Source of the DNA: an uncultured Gemmatimonadota bacterium
GTDB taxonomy: Bacteria; Gemmatimonadota; Gemmatimonadetes; Longimicrobiales; Longimicrobiaceae
Assembly: GCA_902805735.1 (NCBI GenBank)
Contig: CADCTW010000133.1
Location: 1 to 64,000 of the forward strand
DNA length: 64,000 bases
Direction of reading: 5' to 3'
The translations under genes were made by a program, and so were the position numbers. Positions 9,264 through 18,450 of the stretch are shown piece after piece (within the stretch, counting starts at the first letter, position 1; each line of letters starts with the position of its first letter). The notes beneath the pieces were generated by a model, which saw nothing but the letters and a program-made list of their open reading frames with translations, was not told the origin of the DNA and searched no databases.

Positions 9264-11774
9264 ATGAAGCTTCCGACGTCCCTGCTGGATTTCAAGCTGA
9301 GCATGCGGATGCTTGCCAAGTATCCCTTCGTGTCGCTGGTGGCGGCGCTGGCTACCTCGTTCGCCATCGCCGCCGGGGCGATCTACTTCGAGGTGGTGAG
9401 CGACCTCATCAATCCCAAGCTTCCCCTGGACGACGGCGGGCGCGTGGTGGAGGTGCGCAACGAAGACCTGAACGCCGCCTCCCGCGAAGCGCACTCCCTG
9501 CACGACTACGTGGTGTGGCGCGAGAAGCTCCGCTCCGTGCAGGACCTGGGGGCCTTCGCCGTGGCGTCCCGCAACGTGGGGCCCGTGGGGGAGAACGCCC
9601 AGCCGCAGGAGGTGGTGGAGATCAGCGCCTCGGCGTTCCGGGTCGCCCGCGTCGCGCCGCTGCGGGGAAGGGGGCTGACGAATGCGGACGAGGCGGGGGG
9701 AGCACCTCCGGTCGTCGTCATCGGCGAGCGCCTGTGGGAGAAGCGGTTCGGCCGGGACCTGGGTATCGTGGGGAAATCGCTGGTGGTGGGCGCGACCCCG
9801 CACACGGTGGTCGGCGTGATGCCCAAGAGGTTCGCCCTTCCGGTGAACCAGCAGATCTGGGTCCCGTTCCGCGCGAGCGCGCTGGACCATCCGCGCCTCC
9901 AGGGGCCGGCCATCGGCACCATCGGCCGCCTTGCCCCCGGCGCCACGCTGGAGGGGGCCCAGGCCGAGCTCAAGGTGATCGGCGAGCGCCTGGCCGCGGA
10001 GTTCCCGCAGACCAACGAGCGGCTGCGCCCGCGCGTCCTCCCGTACCTGGACCAGTTCACCCCCGACACGGGTGAGAGCACGGTGCGGCTCGGGGTCAAC
10101 GTCATCTTCATGATGCTCCTGGCCGTCATCTGCGCCAACGTCGGTGCGCTCGTCTTCGCGCGGATCGTCACGCGCGAAAAGGAGTTCGCGGTCCGGGCCG
10201 CGCTGGGCGCCAGCCGGGGCCGCATCGCGACGCAGCTCTTCGTGGAGGCGCTCCTGCTCACCTCCATCGGCGCGGCGGTCGCGCTCGCCGTCGTGTGGTG
10301 GGCGGTGCGCACGGGGGAGTCGTTCCTGGAGACCACCCACGGGATCGCTCCTCCCTTCTGGCGGGACACGGCCCTGAACCCCACCACCGTCCTCTACGCC
10401 GGGGTGCTGGCGGTGGTGGCCGCCATCGTCATGGGAGTTCTCCCCGCCCTCAAGTTCACGCGCGGGAGCATCGAGGCGAGCCTGCGGCGCGGCTCCGTGG
10501 GCGGCTCCGGGATGCGCTCCCGCAGGATGTCGACCGTGGTGATCGTGGTGCAGGTCGCGCTCGCGGGCGCCCTCCTCCCCATCGCCATGACGGGAGCCCT
10601 CCGGCTGAACTGGTCCGAGCCCGCCTACCCGGGGATCCAGCCCAGCGAGTACCTCACGGTGCGGTATGGCATCGAGAGCCCCGCGAACACCCCCGCCGCG
10701 GCCACTCCTGCCGCGGGCGCTCCAGCCGCGGGCGCTCCGGCCGCGGGCGCACAGGCGGCGGGTGCCCCGGCCGCCGCCGCGCGGGGCGAGGCGGTGCGCC
10801 AGGCGATGAAGCGCCGCGTGCTGGCGGAGCCCGGCTTCGCCGGCCTCACCTTCGCCCGCCAGCTCCCCGGATCGACCCACCTCCGCTACCCCATCGAGGT
10901 GTCCGCGGACGGGAGCAACTCCTCCTTGGGCGCCCACAACGTGCGCGTGGCCACCGTCGACGAGGACTTCTTCACCACCTTCAAGACGCCGATCCTCGCC
11001 GGCCGCGGCTTCCGTTCCAGCGACGTCGGGGCCGACCAGGGCGTCGTGGTGGTGAACCAGCCGTTCGTGAGGTCGGTGCTGGGCGGCCGCAACGCCGTCG
11101 GCCACCGCGTGCGCTTCACGACCCCCGGGGGCAAAGAGCCGGGGCGGTGGTACGAGATCGTCGGGGTAGTGCCCGACCTGGGGATGAACCCGCTGAGGCC
11201 CAACCGGTCCGCGGGGCTCTACCGGCTCGCGGGCCCCAGCGACGCACTCTCCGGGTACATGGCGATCCGCGTGGAAGGGCGGGCCGAAGACGCCGCGCAG
11301 AAGTTCCGCTCCATGACGGGCCAGGTGGACGACGACTTCCTGATCTACGACGTTCGCCCGCTGGGCAAGCTGGTGGATTCGGAGCTGCAGATGGACCGGG
11401 CGTTCGCGCTTCTCGTGATCGGGGGGTCGTTCTTCATCGTCCTCCTTTCGGCGGCCGTGACGTTCGCGCTGATGTCGTTCACCGTTTCGCAGCGCAAGCG
11501 CGAGATCGGGATCTACAAGGCGCTGGGTGCGGGGCAGCGGAACATCCTCACCTCGGTGTTCCGCCGGGCGCTCCTCCAGCTCGGGCTCGGTGCCGCGCTG
11601 GGCGCCGCGGCGTCCATCTTCGTCTTCAGCCGGGCCCCGGGGTCGTCCGTCGATCCGGTGGCGATGCTGGCGGTGGTGGGGGTGATGCTGCTGGTGGGCC
11701 TCTCGTCTTGCGGTGCCCCGGCGCTGCGCGCGCTCCGCATCGAGCCGACCACCGCCATGCGGGACGACGCGTAG
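9264..11774 (+). CDS. ADOP/MacB-FtsX-type duplicated ABC permease
   Basis: An 836-residue membrane protein with two MacB-like periplasmic domains, each followed by FtsX-type helices. There is one N-terminal helix (about 25-47), three near 275-400, one near 423-446 and three near 714-822, about eight in total. This is the architecture of the 'duplicated orphan permeases' of Acidobacteria and relatives, which lack an ATPase domain; no ATPase gene is adjacent. An Ala/Pro/Gly-rich low-complexity linker (bases about 10686-10780) sits in the second periplasmic part. An AAAGGAG ribosome site lies 6 nt before the ATG. Its place after the NRPS suggests peptide export or self-protection, but this is inferred. 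Confidence 0.85.
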   Translation: MKLPTSLLDFKLSMRMLAKYPFVSLVAALATSFAIAAGAIYFEVVSDLINPKLPLDDGGRVVEVRNEDLNAASREAHSLHDYVVWREKLRSVQDLGAFAVASRNVGPVGENAQPQEVVEISASAFRVARVAPLRGRGLTNADEAGGAPPVVVIGERLWEKRFGRDLGIVGKSLVVGATPHTVVGVMPKRFALPVNQQIWVPFRASALDHPRLQGPAIGTIGRLAPGATLEGAQAELKVIGERLAAEFPQTNERLRPRVLPYLDQFTPDTGESTVRLGVNVIFMMLLAVICANVGALVFARIVTREKEFAVRAALGASRGRIATQLFVEALLLTSIGAAVALAVVWWAVRTGESFLETTHGIAPPFWRDTALNPTTVLYAGVLAVVAAIVMGVLPALKFTRGSIEASLRRGSVGGSGMRSRRMSTVVIVVQVALAGALLPIAMTGALRLNWSEPAYPGIQPSEYLTVRYGIESPANTPAAATPAAGAPAAGAPAAGAQAAGAPAAAARGEAVRQAMKRRVLAEPGFAGLTFARQLPGSTHLRYPIEVSADGSNSSLGAHNVRVATVDEDFFTTFKTPILAGRGFRSSDVGADQGVVVVNQPFVRSVLGGRNAVGHRVRFTTPGGKEPGRWYEIVGVVPDLGMNPLRPNRSAGLYRLAGPSDALSGYMAIRVEGRAEDAAQKFRSMTGQVDDDFLIYDVRPLGKLVDSELQMDRAFALLVIGGSFFIVLLSAAVTFALMSFTVSQRKREIGIYKALGAGQRNILTSVFRRALLQLGLGAALGAAASIFVFSRAPGSSVDPVAMLAVVGVMLLVGLSSCGAPALRALRIEPTTAMRDDA

Positions 11775-11778
11775 CATC

Positions 11779-11812
11779 GCCCCGGCCCGCCGGTTCCACG
11801 GCGGGCCGGGGC
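11779..11812 (+). terminator. hairpin terminator after permease
   Basis: A perfect 14-bp GC stem (GCCCCGGCCCGCCG and its complement) with a 6-nt loop, followed by ATTT. It lies 5 nt after the permease stop and 25 nt before the P450 start, so it separates the two transcripts or attenuates read-through. Confidence 0.85.
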
Positions 11813-11836
11813 ATTTCACACCTTTCCGCCGTGCCC

Positions 11837-13063
11837 ATGGAAGAGCTTCGCTTCGACGATCCCGACGCGTTCCGCACCGGCCCCCCGTACGAGGTGCTGG
11901 CGCGGCTGCGGCGCGAGCACGGGGTGATGTGGCAGCCGCCGTCGCCGCGCACCCCCAGCGGCTTCTGGGTGGTGCTGCGGCACCGCGACATCGTGCGCGT
12001 CTCCCGCTCGCCCGCGGAATTCGCCGCGGGTGAGGGGACGCTGCTGTACGACCTTCCCCCCGCGCCCCTCCGCCGCGGCGCGCTGGACATGCTGAGCGGG
12101 CAGCTCGGCTTTCGCGACCCGCCGGACCACACGCGGCTGCGGCAGCTGCTGGCCCCCGCCTTCCTGCCGGGCGCGGTGCGCGCGCTGGAGGAGCGCGTGC
12201 GCGAGGTGGCGCGCTCCCTGGTGGCGCGGGTGGCGGAGCGCCCGTCGTTCGACCTGGTGGCCGACGTGGCGCTGCCCCTTCCCGTGCAGGTGGTGCTGGG
12301 CACGGTGATGGGGATGGAGCCCGAGATGGAGTCGCGCGTGGCGTCGCTGATGCTGCGCGCGCAGGCCGCCGAAGACCCCAGGCTGAACCCGGAGGGGCCG
12401 CTGGGCGCCATCGAGGCGCTGGACGAGGTGTACCGGATGGGGGTGGAGTGCATCCGCGAGCGGAGGGCCGCGCCCACGGGAGACCTGCTGAGCACGCTGC
12501 TGGGCAGCCGCTCCGCCGACGGCTCCGCGGTGGACGACCGGACGGTGCTGTGGCTGTGGTTCGCGCTGCTCGCCGGAGCGTTCGAGACCGTGGCCGGGAG
12601 CGTGGCCGCGGGCGCGCTCGCCTTCCTGGAGCACCCCGCGCAACGCAGGCGGCTGGAGGAGGATCCGGAGCTCCTGCCGGGGGCGATGGACGAGCTCCTC
12701 CGCTGGGGCGCGCCCGTGCTCTACTTCCGGCGCACCGCCGTGCGGGACACGGAGGTGGGCGGCCAGCCCATCCGCGCCGGCCAGAAGGTGCTGCTCTGCT
12801 ACCCGTCCGCCAACCGCGACCCGGAGGTGTTCGCGGACGCCGAGCGCTTCGACGTGGGGCGTACGCCCAACGCGCACCTCACCTTCGGCTACGGGCCCCA
12901 CTTCTGCCTGGGTGCCCGGCTGGCGGAGCTGCAGCTCCGGTGCGCCTTCCAGGAGCTGCTTCCGCTGCTGGGCCGGCTGGAAGTGGCCGGTCCGGTGGAG
13001 CGCGTGCGCTCGTCCTGGCTCAACCGCCTCAGCTCCCTCCCGGTGCGCCGCACCGACGCGTGA
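11837..13063 (+). CDS. cytochrome P450
   Basis: A 408-residue soluble bacterial P450 of the CYP107/class I type by length. The heme-binding loop reads FGYGPHFCLG with Cys357 as thiolate ligand. The I-helix carries AGAFET (oxygen-activation Glu-Thr), and the K-helix ExxR is ELLR. No ferredoxin or reductase gene is nearby, so electrons must come from elsewhere. In an NRPS cluster such enzymes usually hydroxylate or cross-link an amino acid on a carrier domain or the finished peptide; the substrate is not readable from sequence. An in-frame GTG lies 6 nt upstream of the chosen ATG. Confidence 0.92.
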   Translation: MEELRFDDPDAFRTGPPYEVLARLRREHGVMWQPPSPRTPSGFWVVLRHRDIVRVSRSPAEFAAGEGTLLYDLPPAPLRRGALDMLSGQLGFRDPPDHTRLRQLLAPAFLPGAVRALEERVREVARSLVARVAERPSFDLVADVALPLPVQVVLGTVMGMEPEMESRVASLMLRAQAAEDPRLNPEGPLGAIEALDEVYRMGVECIRERRAAPTGDLLSTLLGSRSADGSAVDDRTVLWLWFALLAGAFETVAGSVAAGALAFLEHPAQRRRLEEDPELLPGAMDELLRWGAPVLYFRRTAVRDTEVGGQPIRAGQKVLLCYPSANRDPEVFADAERFDVGRTPNAHLTFGYGPHFCLGARLAELQLRCAFQELLPLLGRLEVAGPVERVRSSWLNRLSSLPVRRTDA

Positions 13064-13535
13064 CGCGCGGGAGTGTGGCGCGCCGGCGGGCCGGCGCCGC
13101 CGAGCGGTGTGCATCTTTCGCGTACCCGGGCCTCACGCGCCCGGGCAAGTAGAACGCGGGCAAGGGGATCGTCCTGTCCCTGCGCCAGACCCTTCCGGAC
13201 AGGGAATCGCGCCCGGGCTCCGGGCGGGGGGGAGGCCGGCTCCGGCGGCGGTGTTCCGCCCCGGCGGCTCCCTTGCGGCCGGGGGACGGAACAACTGGTT
13301 CCCCGCCGACAGGGTAAGCGCGGGCCGGAGCGTCATATTGCGCCCCGCGGGCACCTCCGTTAGACTTCTCGGCGCCGTGTCCGAATCCGCCTGTTTTGCG
13401 CCAGCGGATTTGATTCCAGGAACGTAGGCCGGGGTTCGTTGTCCGGGCGCGGTCCTGTCCTCCGGTGCCTCAAGAGCCGCCGGTTTTCGAAGCTCCGCGC
13501 CTGGCGCGGCACCCTCCCACACCGATAGGGCTTTC
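13064..13535. other. intergenic leader region before methyltransferase
   Basis: A gene-free stretch of 472 nt. It starts with a short GC hairpin (about 13081-13096) that may end the P450 transcript. It contains a promoter-like pair (see 13338) and an imperfect inverted repeat, AATCCGC-CTG...CAG-CGGATT, around 13385-13412 that could be an operator. No credible reading frame is seen. Confidence 0.5.
13338..13366 (+). promoter_or_regulatory. candidate sigma-70-like promoter for the precursor operon
   Basis: TTGCGC (13338-13343) and TAGACT (13361-13366) are separated by exactly 17 nt, about 170 nt upstream of the methyltransferase start. It matches the consensus at 3 and 4 of 6 positions, so it is only a candidate. 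Confidence 0.35.
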
Positions 13536-14576
13536 ATGGCGACCACCCTGAGCACGACCGAGGTGCACGACCCACGGGTCCAGGAGGACTGGGCGAGGGT
13601 GCGGGAATCGGGGATCGGCGAGATGATGGCGGGCTACAACCTGGCGCTGGCCCTCTCCATGGTGGGGCAGACCGGGATGGCGGAAAAGCTCCTCGCCGGG
13701 GAAGGGTGCAGCCGCGCGCGGCTCCTGGAGGGGCTGGATCCCGCGATGGGGAAGGGCCTGCTGGAGTACCTCGCGATCCGCGGCGTGGTCGCGCTGCGCG
13801 GCGACACCGTGCTCCCCACGGAGCGGGGCCGCGCCCTCCTGGGCGAGGTGCCGATGGCCCTGCTGGGCTACTACCACGAGGCGTACAGCCCGGTGCTCCG
13901 CCAGGGCGCCTCGCTGCTGGACGGGACGCTCCGCTACGGCACGGACGTGGAGCGGGACGGCGAGGCGCTCGGCCGCCACTGCGAGGTGCTCTTCCGCAGC
14001 TTCGGCGGCAGCGTGGTGATGCAGATGCTCGACTCCATGAACGCCCGGTGCGTGCTGGACCTCGGATGCGGCTCCGGCGGGCTCCTGATCGACGCCTGCC
14101 TGCGCGACCCGGAGCTCCGCGCCATCGGGCTCGACATCTCGCCCGAGGTGATCCGCTACGGGCGCCAGCGCGTGGCCGCCGCCGGGCTGTCGGACCGCAT
14201 CCAGCTCGTGGTGGGGGATGCCTTCGCGCCGGAAACCTGGCCCCCCGAGTGCGCGGACGCGGACGCCATCCTCATCGTGGGCACCCTGCACGAGCACTTC
14301 CGCTGCGGCGAACAGGCCGTGATCGACGTGCTGGACCGCTACGCGGGCTTCCTGGAGGCGAGCGGAGGGGGAGTGATCCTGGCGGAGCCCGAGCTGCACC
14401 GCGACACCGCCGACGCGGACTTCTTCCTGATCCACACGTTCACCCGGCAGGGATACCCGCGCCGGCGCGACGACTGGTGCGCCCTCTTCGAGCGCAGCCG
14501 CCTGCAGTGCCGCGAGGTCGTCCAGCTCCCGAACACCGGGTTCCGCTTCGTCTACTTCCACCTGGTGCGGGCTTGA
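13536..14576 (+). CDS. SAM-dependent methyltransferase (phenylpyruvate C-methyltransferase-like candidate)
   Basis: A 346-residue class I methyltransferase. The N-terminal half is a helical/winged dimerisation domain as in small-molecule methyltransferases. The SAM motif is VLDLGCGSGG, followed by an acidic GLDIS strand end. His residues at 252 and 254 (LHEHF) and 288 and 300 could form a metal site like the His pair of the phenylpyruvate C-methyltransferase MppJ; this comparison is from memory and tentative. The stop overlaps the TTG start of an aminotransferase (TTGA), which fits a keto acid being methylated and then aminated. An O-methyltransferase role is the main alternative. Confidence 0.85.
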   Translation: MATTLSTTEVHDPRVQEDWARVRESGIGEMMAGYNLALALSMVGQTGMAEKLLAGEGCSRARLLEGLDPAMGKGLLEYLAIRGVVALRGDTVLPTERGRALLGEVPMALLGYYHEAYSPVLRQGASLLDGTLRYGTDVERDGEALGRHCEVLFRSFGGSVVMQMLDSMNARCVLDLGCGSGGLLIDACLRDPELRAIGLDISPEVIRYGRQRVAAAGLSDRIQLVVGDAFAPETWPPECADADAILIVGTLHEHFRCGEQAVIDVLDRYAGFLEASGGGVILAEPELHRDTADADFFLIHTFTRQGYPRRRDDWCALFERSRLQCREVVQLPNTGFRFVYFHLVRA

Positions 14577-15814
14577 GCCCTGCGCCCACGGCCCCGGGCC
14601 AGACGCTCCAGCCCGGCGCGCCCCCCCGGCGGCACGCCGCCGCGCTGCGGCTGGCCCGCATCCCCGAGTTCGCGCTCGGAGAGATCATGCGGGCCGGCCA
14701 GCGGGCCGGTGCGCTCGACCTCGCGCTCGGCATCCCCGAGCTTCCCGTCCCCGCCGGCGTGCGCGAGGCGGCGGCCGAGGCCATCCTCCACGGCAACAAC
14801 CAGTACGCCAACACCTGGGGGGTGCTGGCGCTGCGCGAGGCCGTCGCCGCCAAGGCGCGCGCCTGCCAGGGCGTGGAGGTGGATCCGGAGACGGAGGTCA
14901 CGGTGACCTGCGGGTCCACCGAGGGGTTCCTTTCCGCGCTTTCCAGCGTGGTGGCCGCCGGCGACGAGGTGCTGCTCTTCGAGCCGCTGTACGAGCCCCA
15001 CCTCTCGGCCGTGCTCTTCCTGGGCGCGGTTCCGCGCATCGTGACCCTGCACGCGCCGGCGTGGAGCTTCGACCCGGAGGAGCTGGCCAGCGCCTTCGGC
15101 CCGCGCACCCGCGCGGTGGTGGTGAACACCCCCGCGAACCCCACCGGCAAGGTGTTCACCCGCGGCGAGCTGGAGCTCATCGGCGCCCTCTGCGAGCGGT
15201 GGGACGCGGTGTGCGTGAGCGACGAGATCTACGAGCACATGGTGTTCGACGGCCGCGAGCACCTGTCGCCGCTGGCCGTCGAGACGCTCCGGGCGCGCAC
15301 GCTTTCGGTGAGCGGGATCTCCAAGACCTTTCGCGTGTCGGGGTGGCGGATCGGCTACGTGATCGCCGCCCCGCAGCTCACGCGCGGGCTCCGCAAGGTG
15401 CACGACCTGGCCACGGCGGGGGTGGCGGCGCCGCTGCAGGTGGCGGCGGCGCGCGTGCTCGGCGCGGGGCAGCCCTACTATCTGGAGCTCGCGCGCGACC
15501 ACCAGGAGCGCCGCCGCCGGCTGGTGGAGCTGCTGGAGCCGCTCGGCTTCACCTGCCACCCCGCGCAGGGAAGCTGCTTCATGATGGCCGAGGTCGGCGC
15601 GTTCGGCTTTCCCGACGCCGAGGCCTTCGTGCACCACCTGATCCGCACCTGCCGCGTGGCCATGGCGCCGGGCGGCGTTTTCTATGCCGCGCCGGGCGCC
15701 GGCCGGCAGACGGTGCGGGTGTGCTTCGCCAAGACGGACGCGACGCTGGAGGAGGCCGCGGTGCGCCTGCGCGCGCTCGCGCCGGGAACCGGCGGAGCGC
15801 CCGCCGTCGGCTGA
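14573..15814 (+). CDS. PLP-dependent aminotransferase 1 (fold type I)
   Basis: A 413-residue class I/II aminotransferase. It shows NTPANPTG (substrate/PLP-binding Asn), SDEIYEH (Asp and Tyr of the PLP site), the Schiff-base lysine K251 in SGISKTF, and GWRIGY. I chose the TTG at 14573 because it overlaps the methyltransferase stop and keeps the N-terminal segment; the first ATG (about 14688) would cut into the conserved N-terminus. Coupling to the methyltransferase suggests it aminates that enzyme's 2-oxo-acid product to give a beta-substituted amino acid for the NRPS. The substrate is inferred. Confidence 0.9.
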   Translation: MSPAPTAPGQTLQPGAPPRRHAAALRLARIPEFALGEIMRAGQRAGALDLALGIPELPVPAGVREAAAEAILHGNNQYANTWGVLALREAVAAKARACQGVEVDPETEVTVTCGSTEGFLSALSSVVAAGDEVLLFEPLYEPHLSAVLFLGAVPRIVTLHAPAWSFDPEELASAFGPRTRAVVVNTPANPTGKVFTRGELELIGALCERWDAVCVSDEIYEHMVFDGREHLSPLAVETLRARTLSVSGISKTFRVSGWRIGYVIAAPQLTRGLRKVHDLATAGVAAPLQVAAARVLGAGQPYYLELARDHQERRRRLVELLEPLGFTCHPAQGSCFMMAEVGAFGFPDAEAFVHHLIRTCRVAMAPGGVFYAAPGAGRQTVRVCFAKTDATLEEAAVRLRALAPGTGGAPAVG

Positions 15815-16020
15815 CGGGGCGTACGCGTTGGCGGCGGTCCTCCCCGCCGGGGGCGGAACTTCCGCCGCGCGAGCTCTCCGCCCGGTCCGCGCGGCCGGGC
15901 CGGGCGGGCCGGCTCACCCGCGGGCCACGGAACGGCCGCGCCAGGCGGAGCCCGGCCGCTCCCCCCACACCGCTCCTCTTGTGCGACCGTCCGGACGCTA
16001 TTTACGCAGAGAGAAACGAA

Positions 16021-17130
16021 ATGAGCCAGCCCGTGCTTGAAGCCAAAACGGATGCCCGCGCGATCACCGGGATCGACCACATCGAGCTGTACGTGGGGAA
16101 CGCCTACCAGGCGGCGCACTTCTACCGCAACGCCTTCGGCTTCGCCGTGACGGCGTACGCCGGGCTGGAAACGGGTGTGCGCGACCGCATGTCGTACGTG
16201 GTGGAGCAGGGCGAAGTGCGCCTGGTGCTCACGAGCGGGCTGGCGCCCGAGAGCCCCATCGCGCAGCACGTGCACCTGCACGGCGACGGGGTGCGCGACG
16301 TCGCCTTCACCACGGCCGACGTGCACGGCGCCTACGCCCGCGCCGTGGCCAACGGTGCACGCTCGGTGGCGGAGCCGCTCGCCATGGAAGACGCGCGCGG
16401 GGTGGTCACCCGGGCCACCATCGGCGCCTTCGGCGACACCATCCACACCTTCATCCACCGCGGCGAGTACCAGGGCACCTTCGCTCCCGGCTTCCGCGCG
16501 GTCACCGATGCACCGCCGCCGGTGCCGGTGGGGATCACCGGGGTGGACCACGTGGCGGTGAGCATCGTGGAAAGCGAGTTCGCGCGCTGGGTGGACTTCT
16601 ACGTCGAGGTGATGGGCTTCCACGAGAGCCAGCACGAGATGGTGTTCACCACGCGCAGCCGCATGAACTCCAAGGTGGTGGAGGATGGCAGCGGCAAGGT
16701 CCGCTTCCCCATCGTGGCCCCCTCGGGCGGGAACGGGAAGTCGCAGATCGAGGAGTACCTCGCCTTCCACCGGGGGTGCGGAACGCAGCACATCGCGTTC
16801 GGCTGCGACGACATCTGCGGGGCCGTGCTGGCCGTGCGCGAGCGCGGGGTGGGCTTCATCAGCGTCCCCGACAGCTACTACGAGATGCTCGAAGCCCGTG
16901 TGGGGGCCGTGGACCCCGACCGGATGGCGCGGCTCGGCGAGAGCCGCGTGCTGATGGACAGCGACGACTGGGGAGTCCTGCTGCAGACCTTCACCAGGCC
17001 GCTGCAGGCGCGCCCCACCATGTTCGTGGAGCTGATCGAGCGGCAGGGGGCCCGCGGCTTCGGCGGCGGAAACATCAACGCCCTCTTCGAGGCCGTGGAG
17101 CGCGACCAGGCGGCGCGGGGCAACCTGTGA
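16021..17130 (+). CDS. 4-hydroxymandelate synthase / HPPD-like Fe(II) dioxygenase
   Basis: A 369-residue member of the 4-hydroxyphenylpyruvate dioxygenase family with two vicinal-oxygen-chelate halves. The iron ligands are H177 (VDHVAV), H257 (QHIAFG) and E337 (FVELIE). The C-terminal signature reads GFGGGNIN. HPPDs have Phe after the Asn, and an F-to-I change there is reported to shift HPPD towards hydroxymandelate synthase; here it is I352. The nearby Pro typical of HPPD is kept (RFP), so the evidence is mixed. Hydroxymandelate synthase is the first step to 4-hydroxyphenylglycine; no hydroxymandelate oxidase is in the window. It overlaps the next aminotransferase gene (GTGA). Confidence 0.85.
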   Translation: MSQPVLEAKTDARAITGIDHIELYVGNAYQAAHFYRNAFGFAVTAYAGLETGVRDRMSYVVEQGEVRLVLTSGLAPESPIAQHVHLHGDGVRDVAFTTADVHGAYARAVANGARSVAEPLAMEDARGVVTRATIGAFGDTIHTFIHRGEYQGTFAPGFRAVTDAPPPVPVGITGVDHVAVSIVESEFARWVDFYVEVMGFHESQHEMVFTTRSRMNSKVVEDGSGKVRFPIVAPSGGNGKSQIEEYLAFHRGCGTQHIAFGCDDICGAVLAVRERGVGFISVPDSYYEMLEARVGAVDPDRMARLGESRVLMDSDDWGVLLQTFTRPLQARPTMFVELIERQGARGFGGGNINALFEAVERDQAARGNL

Positions 17131-18368
17131 GCGTGGAAACGCTGGAGGCCGCCGGGGCGGCCCTCCCCCGGCTGGCCGAGTGGGCCCGCGCGGCGCGCCC
17201 GTCGGCGCTGCAGTCCATGCTCACCCGGGCGTCGCGGCCCGGGGTGGTGTCGCTCGCGCTGGGGTTCCCCGCGCCGGAGCTCTTCCCGCGGGAGGAGGTG
17301 GGCCGCGCGGCGGAGCGCGCGCTGGCGGCGGAGCCGCTCGCCCTCCAGTACACCCCGCCGCTGGCCCGGCTGCGCGCGCAGGTGGCGGAGCTGATGGCGC
17401 GGCGCGAGGTGAGCTGCTCGCCGGAGCAGGTGTTCCTGACCGCCGGGGCGCAGCAGGGGATGAGCCTGCTCACGCGCCTCCTGCTGGAGCCGGGCGGGAG
17501 CGTCGTCGCCGAGCGCCTGGCCTACACCGGCTTCCTGCAGGTGATCGAGCCCTTCCGCCCCCGCGTCGTCACCGTGCCCACCGACCTGGACGAAGGGATG
17601 GACGTGGACGCCCTGGAGCGGCTGCTGGCCGGCGGGGAGCGCCCGGCGCTGATCTACGCCGTCCCCCAGGGACACAACCCGCTCACGGTGACGATGAGCG
17701 CCGCGCGGCGGGAGCGGCTGGTGGCGCTGGCCCGCGAGCACGAGGTGCCCGTGCTGGAGGACGACGCGTACGGCTTCCTGCAGTACGGCCCCGGCGCGCC
17801 CCCGCCGCTGCGCGCGCTGGACGACCGCTGGGTGTTCTACGTGGGCTCGTTCTCCAAGATCCTGGCCCCGGGGCTGCGCCAGGGGTGGGTGGTGGTGCCG
17901 GAGGCGTTCGTGCCGAAGCTGGCTATCGTCAAGGAGTCCAGCGACATCAACACGGCCACCTTCTCCCAGTACGTCCTCACGGCGTTCCTGGAGGAGGGCG
18001 GCCTCCCGGCGCACGTGGCCCGCCTCTGCGCCGAGTACCGCGCCCGGCGGGACGCGATGGTGCAGATGCTGGAGGAGCACTTCCCCGCGGGGACGCGCTG
18101 GCGCGTCCCCGAGAGCGGGATCTTCCTCTGGGTGGAGCTTCCGCGCGGCGTCGACGCGATGCGGCTGCTGCAGGTGGCCGTGGACGAGGAGGACGTCGTG
18201 TTCATCCCGGGCTCCGCCTTCGCGGTGGAGGGGGACGGCGGCGCGGCCGAGTGCATACGCCTCAACTTCTCGCACTCGCCGCCGGAGCGGATCCGCGAGG
18301 GAATGCTGAGGCTGGCGCGCGCCGTGGCCCGCGTGCAGCGCCGGGGCACCGCGTCCGCGGCGGAGTGA
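17127..18368 (+). CDS. PLP-dependent aminotransferase 2 (HpgT/LysN-like)
   Basis: A 413-residue aminotransferase of the MocR/2-aminoadipate type without a DNA-binding domain. It shows TAGAQQG, VPQGHNP, LEDDAYG and the PLP lysine K244 in GSFSKIL. The GTG start overlaps the stop of the dioxygenase, which implies coupled translation. In glycopeptide clusters a transaminase of this general type (HpgT) makes hydroxyphenylglycine from hydroxyphenylglyoxylate. By context this is the best role here, but the oxidase between the two steps is missing from the window. Confidence 0.9.
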   Translation: MSVETLEAAGAALPRLAEWARAARPSALQSMLTRASRPGVVSLALGFPAPELFPREEVGRAAERALAAEPLALQYTPPLARLRAQVAELMARREVSCSPEQVFLTAGAQQGMSLLTRLLLEPGGSVVAERLAYTGFLQVIEPFRPRVVTVPTDLDEGMDVDALERLLAGGERPALIYAVPQGHNPLTVTMSAARRERLVALAREHEVPVLEDDAYGFLQYGPGAPPPLRALDDRWVFYVGSFSKILAPGLRQGWVVVPEAFVPKLAIVKESSDINTATFSQYVLTAFLEEGGLPAHVARLCAEYRARRDAMVQMLEEHFPAGTRWRVPESGIFLWVELPRGVDAMRLLQVAVDEEDVVFIPGSAFAVEGDGGAAECIRLNFSHSPPERIREGMLRLARAVARVQRRGTASAAE

Positions 18369-18450
18369 GCGCCCCCGCCTCGCCGCGTGCACGTCCAGGT
18401 GCGGAAGCCCGCACATGCCGCCCGTCCGGGCAACTTCCGGTGAGCCGATC

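Noticed and set aside
10686-10780. Ala-Pro-Gly repeat as a separate element
   Set aside because: It lies in frame inside the permease and is a low-complexity linker, not a mobile or CRISPR repeat.
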